Positions 6,364 to 7,590 of a DNA stretch of 7,590 bases are shown here, piece after piece; within the stretch, counting starts at the first letter, position 1; every line of letters starts with the position of its first letter. The notes under the pieces were generated by a model. It was given only the letters and a program-made list of their open reading frames with translations. It did not search any database and was not told the DNA's origin. The translations under genes were made by a program, and so were the position numbers. The stretch comes from JBBIKU01 sp037445245 (lineage in GTDB: Bacteria > Chloroflexota > Anaerolineae > Anaerolineales > Anaerolineaceae): assembly GCA_037445245.1 (NCBI GenBank), contig JBBIKU010000114.1, positions 1-7,590 of the forward strand, written 5' to 3'.

Positions 6364-7125
6364 TTAGACGACGATCAGCTCGATGCCCGCCTGCTCAATT
6401 TTGTTAGCTAGAGCGGGGGAGAGATTCTTATCCGTAATGATCCGGTTCGCCGACGAGAGGGGCGCGATGGCGTTGAGGGCAATCTTGCCAAATTTGCTTG
6501 AATCGGCCACAACGGTGATATCTTTGGCGCTGCGAAGCATGGCCTGCTTTACCAGGGTATCTTCCATGTTGAATTCAGTGAAGCCAATGTCCGCGTCGAT
6601 TCCACCAGCACCCATAAACAGCTTATCAACATTAAAATCTTGGATGGCGCGCTCGGCTAGACGACCAATCAGCGAGAGCTCGCCGCGCCGCAGGATGCCG
6701 CCGGTCAATATGAGCCGGATGCCTGGGTGTTCCACTAAAAAAGCCGCGATCTGAAAGCAGGGTGTGATCACGGTTAGATTCTGGCGGTCATACAGGTTAT
6801 ACGCCACTTCGAGCGTTGTCGTACCCACATCCAACATGACCGAATCGCCATTCTGGATCAGGTCAGCCGCCGCCTTACCGATCCGTTTTTTTTCTTCGGT
6901 GCATTTGGTGCTGCGCAACATAAAGGGCGGCTCGTAACTGCGCCTGCTGTTGCCAACCGCCCCGCCATGCACCCGGCGCAGCAATCCCTTGCGCTCTAAA
7001 ACATCCAAATCGCGCCGGATGGTCACCTCGGATACATCAAAGGTTCCAACCAGCTCGGCGACTTGAACCATTTCATTCTTATTGACCAGATCCAGGATAG
7101 CCTGGTGACGTTTTATAAAATTCAT
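6364..7125 (-). CDS. DeoR-family transcriptional repressor of the sugar operon
   Basis: This 253-residue cytoplasmic regulator has a typical DeoR length. The N-terminal winged helix-turn-helix (about 5-58) includes the family hallmark VSEVTIRRDLDVLERKGLLR (31-50) followed by RVHGGA. The sensor domain (about 75-235) resembles sugar-phosphate isomerases and has the usual motifs: LDVGTTTLEVA (98-108), TGGILRRGELSLIG (141-154), MGAGGID (171-177), GFTEFNMEDTLVKQAML (181-197) and VVADSSKFGK (205-214). Family members usually release DNA on binding a phosphorylated sugar intermediate, here plausibly the kinase product. The ATG at 7125 is well placed before the HTH although its ribosome site is weak (GGAAA). 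The gene has its own near-consensus promoter carrying a palindrome suited to autorepression, and lies 160 bp before the transporter genes on the same strand. Confidence 0.95.
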   Translation of the reverse strand: MNFIKRHQAILDLVNKNEMVQVAELVGTFDVSEVTIRRDLDVLERKGLLRRVHGGAVGNSRRSYEPPFMLRSTKCTEEKKRIGKAAADLIQNGDSVMLDVGTTTLEVAYNLYDRQNLTVITPCFQIAAFLVEHPGIRLILTGGILRRGELSLIGRLAERAIQDFNVDKLFMGAGGIDADIGFTEFNMEDTLVKQAMLRSAKDITVVADSSKFGKIALNAIAPLSSANRIITDKNLSPALANKIEQAGIELIVV

Positions 7126-7176
7126 GGTTTCCAGTCGATTGGATATTTCTACCCTAAAATGATCATATGCTTACAA

Positions 7177-7205
7177 ATAATACAGTAAATATGATTGTTT
7201 GTCAA
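7177..7205 (-). promoter_or_regulatory. Sigma-70-type promoter of the DeoR gene
   Basis: On the minus strand a perfect -35 TTGACA (7205-7200) is followed by exactly 17 bp and the -10 TATTAT (7182-7177), one mismatch from consensus. Transcription would start near 7170, giving a leader of about 45 nt before the DeoR ATG. It may also serve the transporter genes by read-through. This is the best promoter in the window. Confidence 0.82.
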
Positions 7206-7211
7206 CAAACA
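7196..7211. promoter_or_regulatory. 16-bp palindromic operator candidate over the DeoR -35
   Basis: TGTTTGTCAACAAACA has perfect 7-bp arms around a 2-bp centre and covers the whole -35 hexamer. It has the TGTT-N8-AACA layout I remember for the E. coli DeoR operator (TGTTAGAATTCTAACA). Binding here would block RNA polymerase, which fits autorepression by the adjacent DeoR protein. The palindrome is seen directly; the binding protein is inferred. Confidence 0.6.
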
Positions 7212-7275
7212 GAACATTATTGCCGGCTCAATCAAGCCGTTTTCTCAACCAACCCTCTCAAAAGCCTTCTTCCTC

Positions 7276-7320
7276 CTAGTTAAACCGTTTCGAATTTGCT
7301 ATACTAAAACTAGTTAGACC
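7276..7320 (+). repeat. 11-bp direct repeat flanking the GntR promoter
   Basis: CTAGTTAAACC (7276-7286) and CTAGTTAGACC (7310-7320) match at 10 of 11 positions with starts 34 bp apart. The first lies in the -35 zone and the second over the expected start of transcription, a layout that would suit a regulator, possibly the GntR protein itself. Confidence 0.5.
7297..7305 (+). promoter_or_regulatory. Extended -10 promoter candidate for the divergent GntR gene
   Basis: TGCTATACT combines the TGn extension with a TATACT hexamer, one mismatch from TATAAT. No good -35 is present, which extended -10 promoters tolerate. The start would be near 7312, leaving roughly 48 nt before the ATG at 7360. An 11-bp direct repeat flanks it. 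Confidence 0.5.
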
Positions 7321-7359
7321 ACTTACCTGTTGATCTGTGTTTGACCACGAGTTCCCCGC

Positions 7360-7527
7360 ATGAACTGGTCCCCGCCCCAAAAACCCGCTGAATTGACCGA
7401 AAGCAGGCTCGTCCAGGCCATCCTCAGGGGACAATTTCCCATTCATTCCAATTTGCCCGCCGAGCGCCAGCTGGCCGCCCTGCTCGGCGTCACCCGCCCC
7501 ACCCTGCTGTCATTGCCGATGATATAA
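7360..7527 (+). pseudogene. Truncated FadR-like GntR-family regulator (HTH only)
   Basis: The 55-residue product matches the start of a GntR regulator of the FadR type, which should carry a winged helix DNA-binding domain and a C-terminal ligand domain (about 240 residues in total). Visible family features are SRLVQAILRGQFP (15-27), LPAERQLAALLGVTRPTL (32-49) and the recognition-helix start GVTRPTL, which FadR continues as Arg-Glu-x-Leu-Gln-Arg-Leu. Here the match ends at Leu49 (7506); the next bases give LSLPMI and a stop at 7525-7527. The wing and sensor domain are absent. The ATG at 7360 has no clear ribosome site. It is divergent from the sugar operon and shares its control region. The break could be a mobile-element insertion, a deletion or an assembly joint at the window end; the lost half may lie beyond it. 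Confidence 0.72.
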
Positions 7528-7590
7528 TTCACTAATATTACAGCGCAAGATTGCGAAAAGTCAGACAAGGTAGGCTGAAATCGAAAGGCA
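7508..7590. other. Low-GC tail of unknown origin after the GntR break
   Basis: These 83 bases are about 40% GC by hand count, against about 63% in the preceding GntR segment. They hold no open frame of note. A small palindrome CGCAAGATTGCG (7544-7555; 5-bp arms, 2-bp centre) is the only structure I see. I do not recognise an insertion-sequence end. Confidence 0.4.

Noticed and set aside
7224..7243. Plus-strand CGGCT/AGCCG hairpin followed by TTTT as a terminator
   Set aside because: The stem is only 5 bp, the T run is short, and no plus-strand gene ends before it.
1..7590. CRISPR array, tRNA genes, transposase genes, phage or toxin-antitoxin genes
   Set aside because: No regularly spaced repeats, cloverleaf-like sequences or recognisable proteins of these kinds were seen on either strand.

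Overview
The window looks like a bacterial sugar-uptake locus. Six consecutive minus-strand genes read, in transcription order, DeoR-family regulator, lipoprotein substrate-binding protein, double ABC ATPase, permease 1, permease 2 and M29-type metallopeptidase homologue. A seventh minus-strand gene, an FGGY carbohydrate kinase, runs off the left edge. On the plus strand at the right end, a divergent FadR-like GntR regulator is cut off after its helix-turn-helix.

Host: the lipoprotein signal with a Pro/Ala/Thr/Gln-rich linker, the CUT2 transporter type, the FGGY kinase N-terminus and the style of the GntR N-terminus together suggest Chloroflexota, perhaps Anaerolineae. This is inferred from remembered protein character, not from a search, and is moderately confident at best. 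GC content is mid-range.

Layout: 1-331 kinase N-terminal part (-); 359-1426 M29 homologue (-); 1453-2490 and 2513-3526 permeases (-); 3538-5058 ATPase (-); 5093-5121 strong intercistronic stem-loop; 5139-6203 binding protein (-); 6204-6363 leader/intergenic region with an orphan perfect Shine-Dalgarno and a possible operator half-site; 6364-7125 DeoR regulator (-); 7126-7359 divergent control region with a near-consensus minus promoter, a 16-bp palindrome on its -35 and an extended -10 on the plus strand; 7360-7527 truncated GntR gene (+); 7508-7590 low-GC tail of unknown origin.

How the genes fit: the lipoprotein would capture a sugar-like ligand outside the membrane, the two permeases and the ATPase import it, and the FGGY kinase phosphorylates it. 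The DeoR regulator probably senses a phosphorylated intermediate and represses the locus. The role of the M29 homologue is the open question. The ligand cannot be read from the sequence. The binding protein has the LsrB/RhaS look but seems to lack a residue pair LsrB uses for AI-2, and no aldolase or isomerase lies in the window.

I see a conventional transporter operon with several regulatory and sequence oddities, not a clearly new system. The strongest leads are the M29 homologue in a sugar operon, the DeoR operator candidate, the orphan 14-nt anti-SD match and the abrupt break in the GntR gene.
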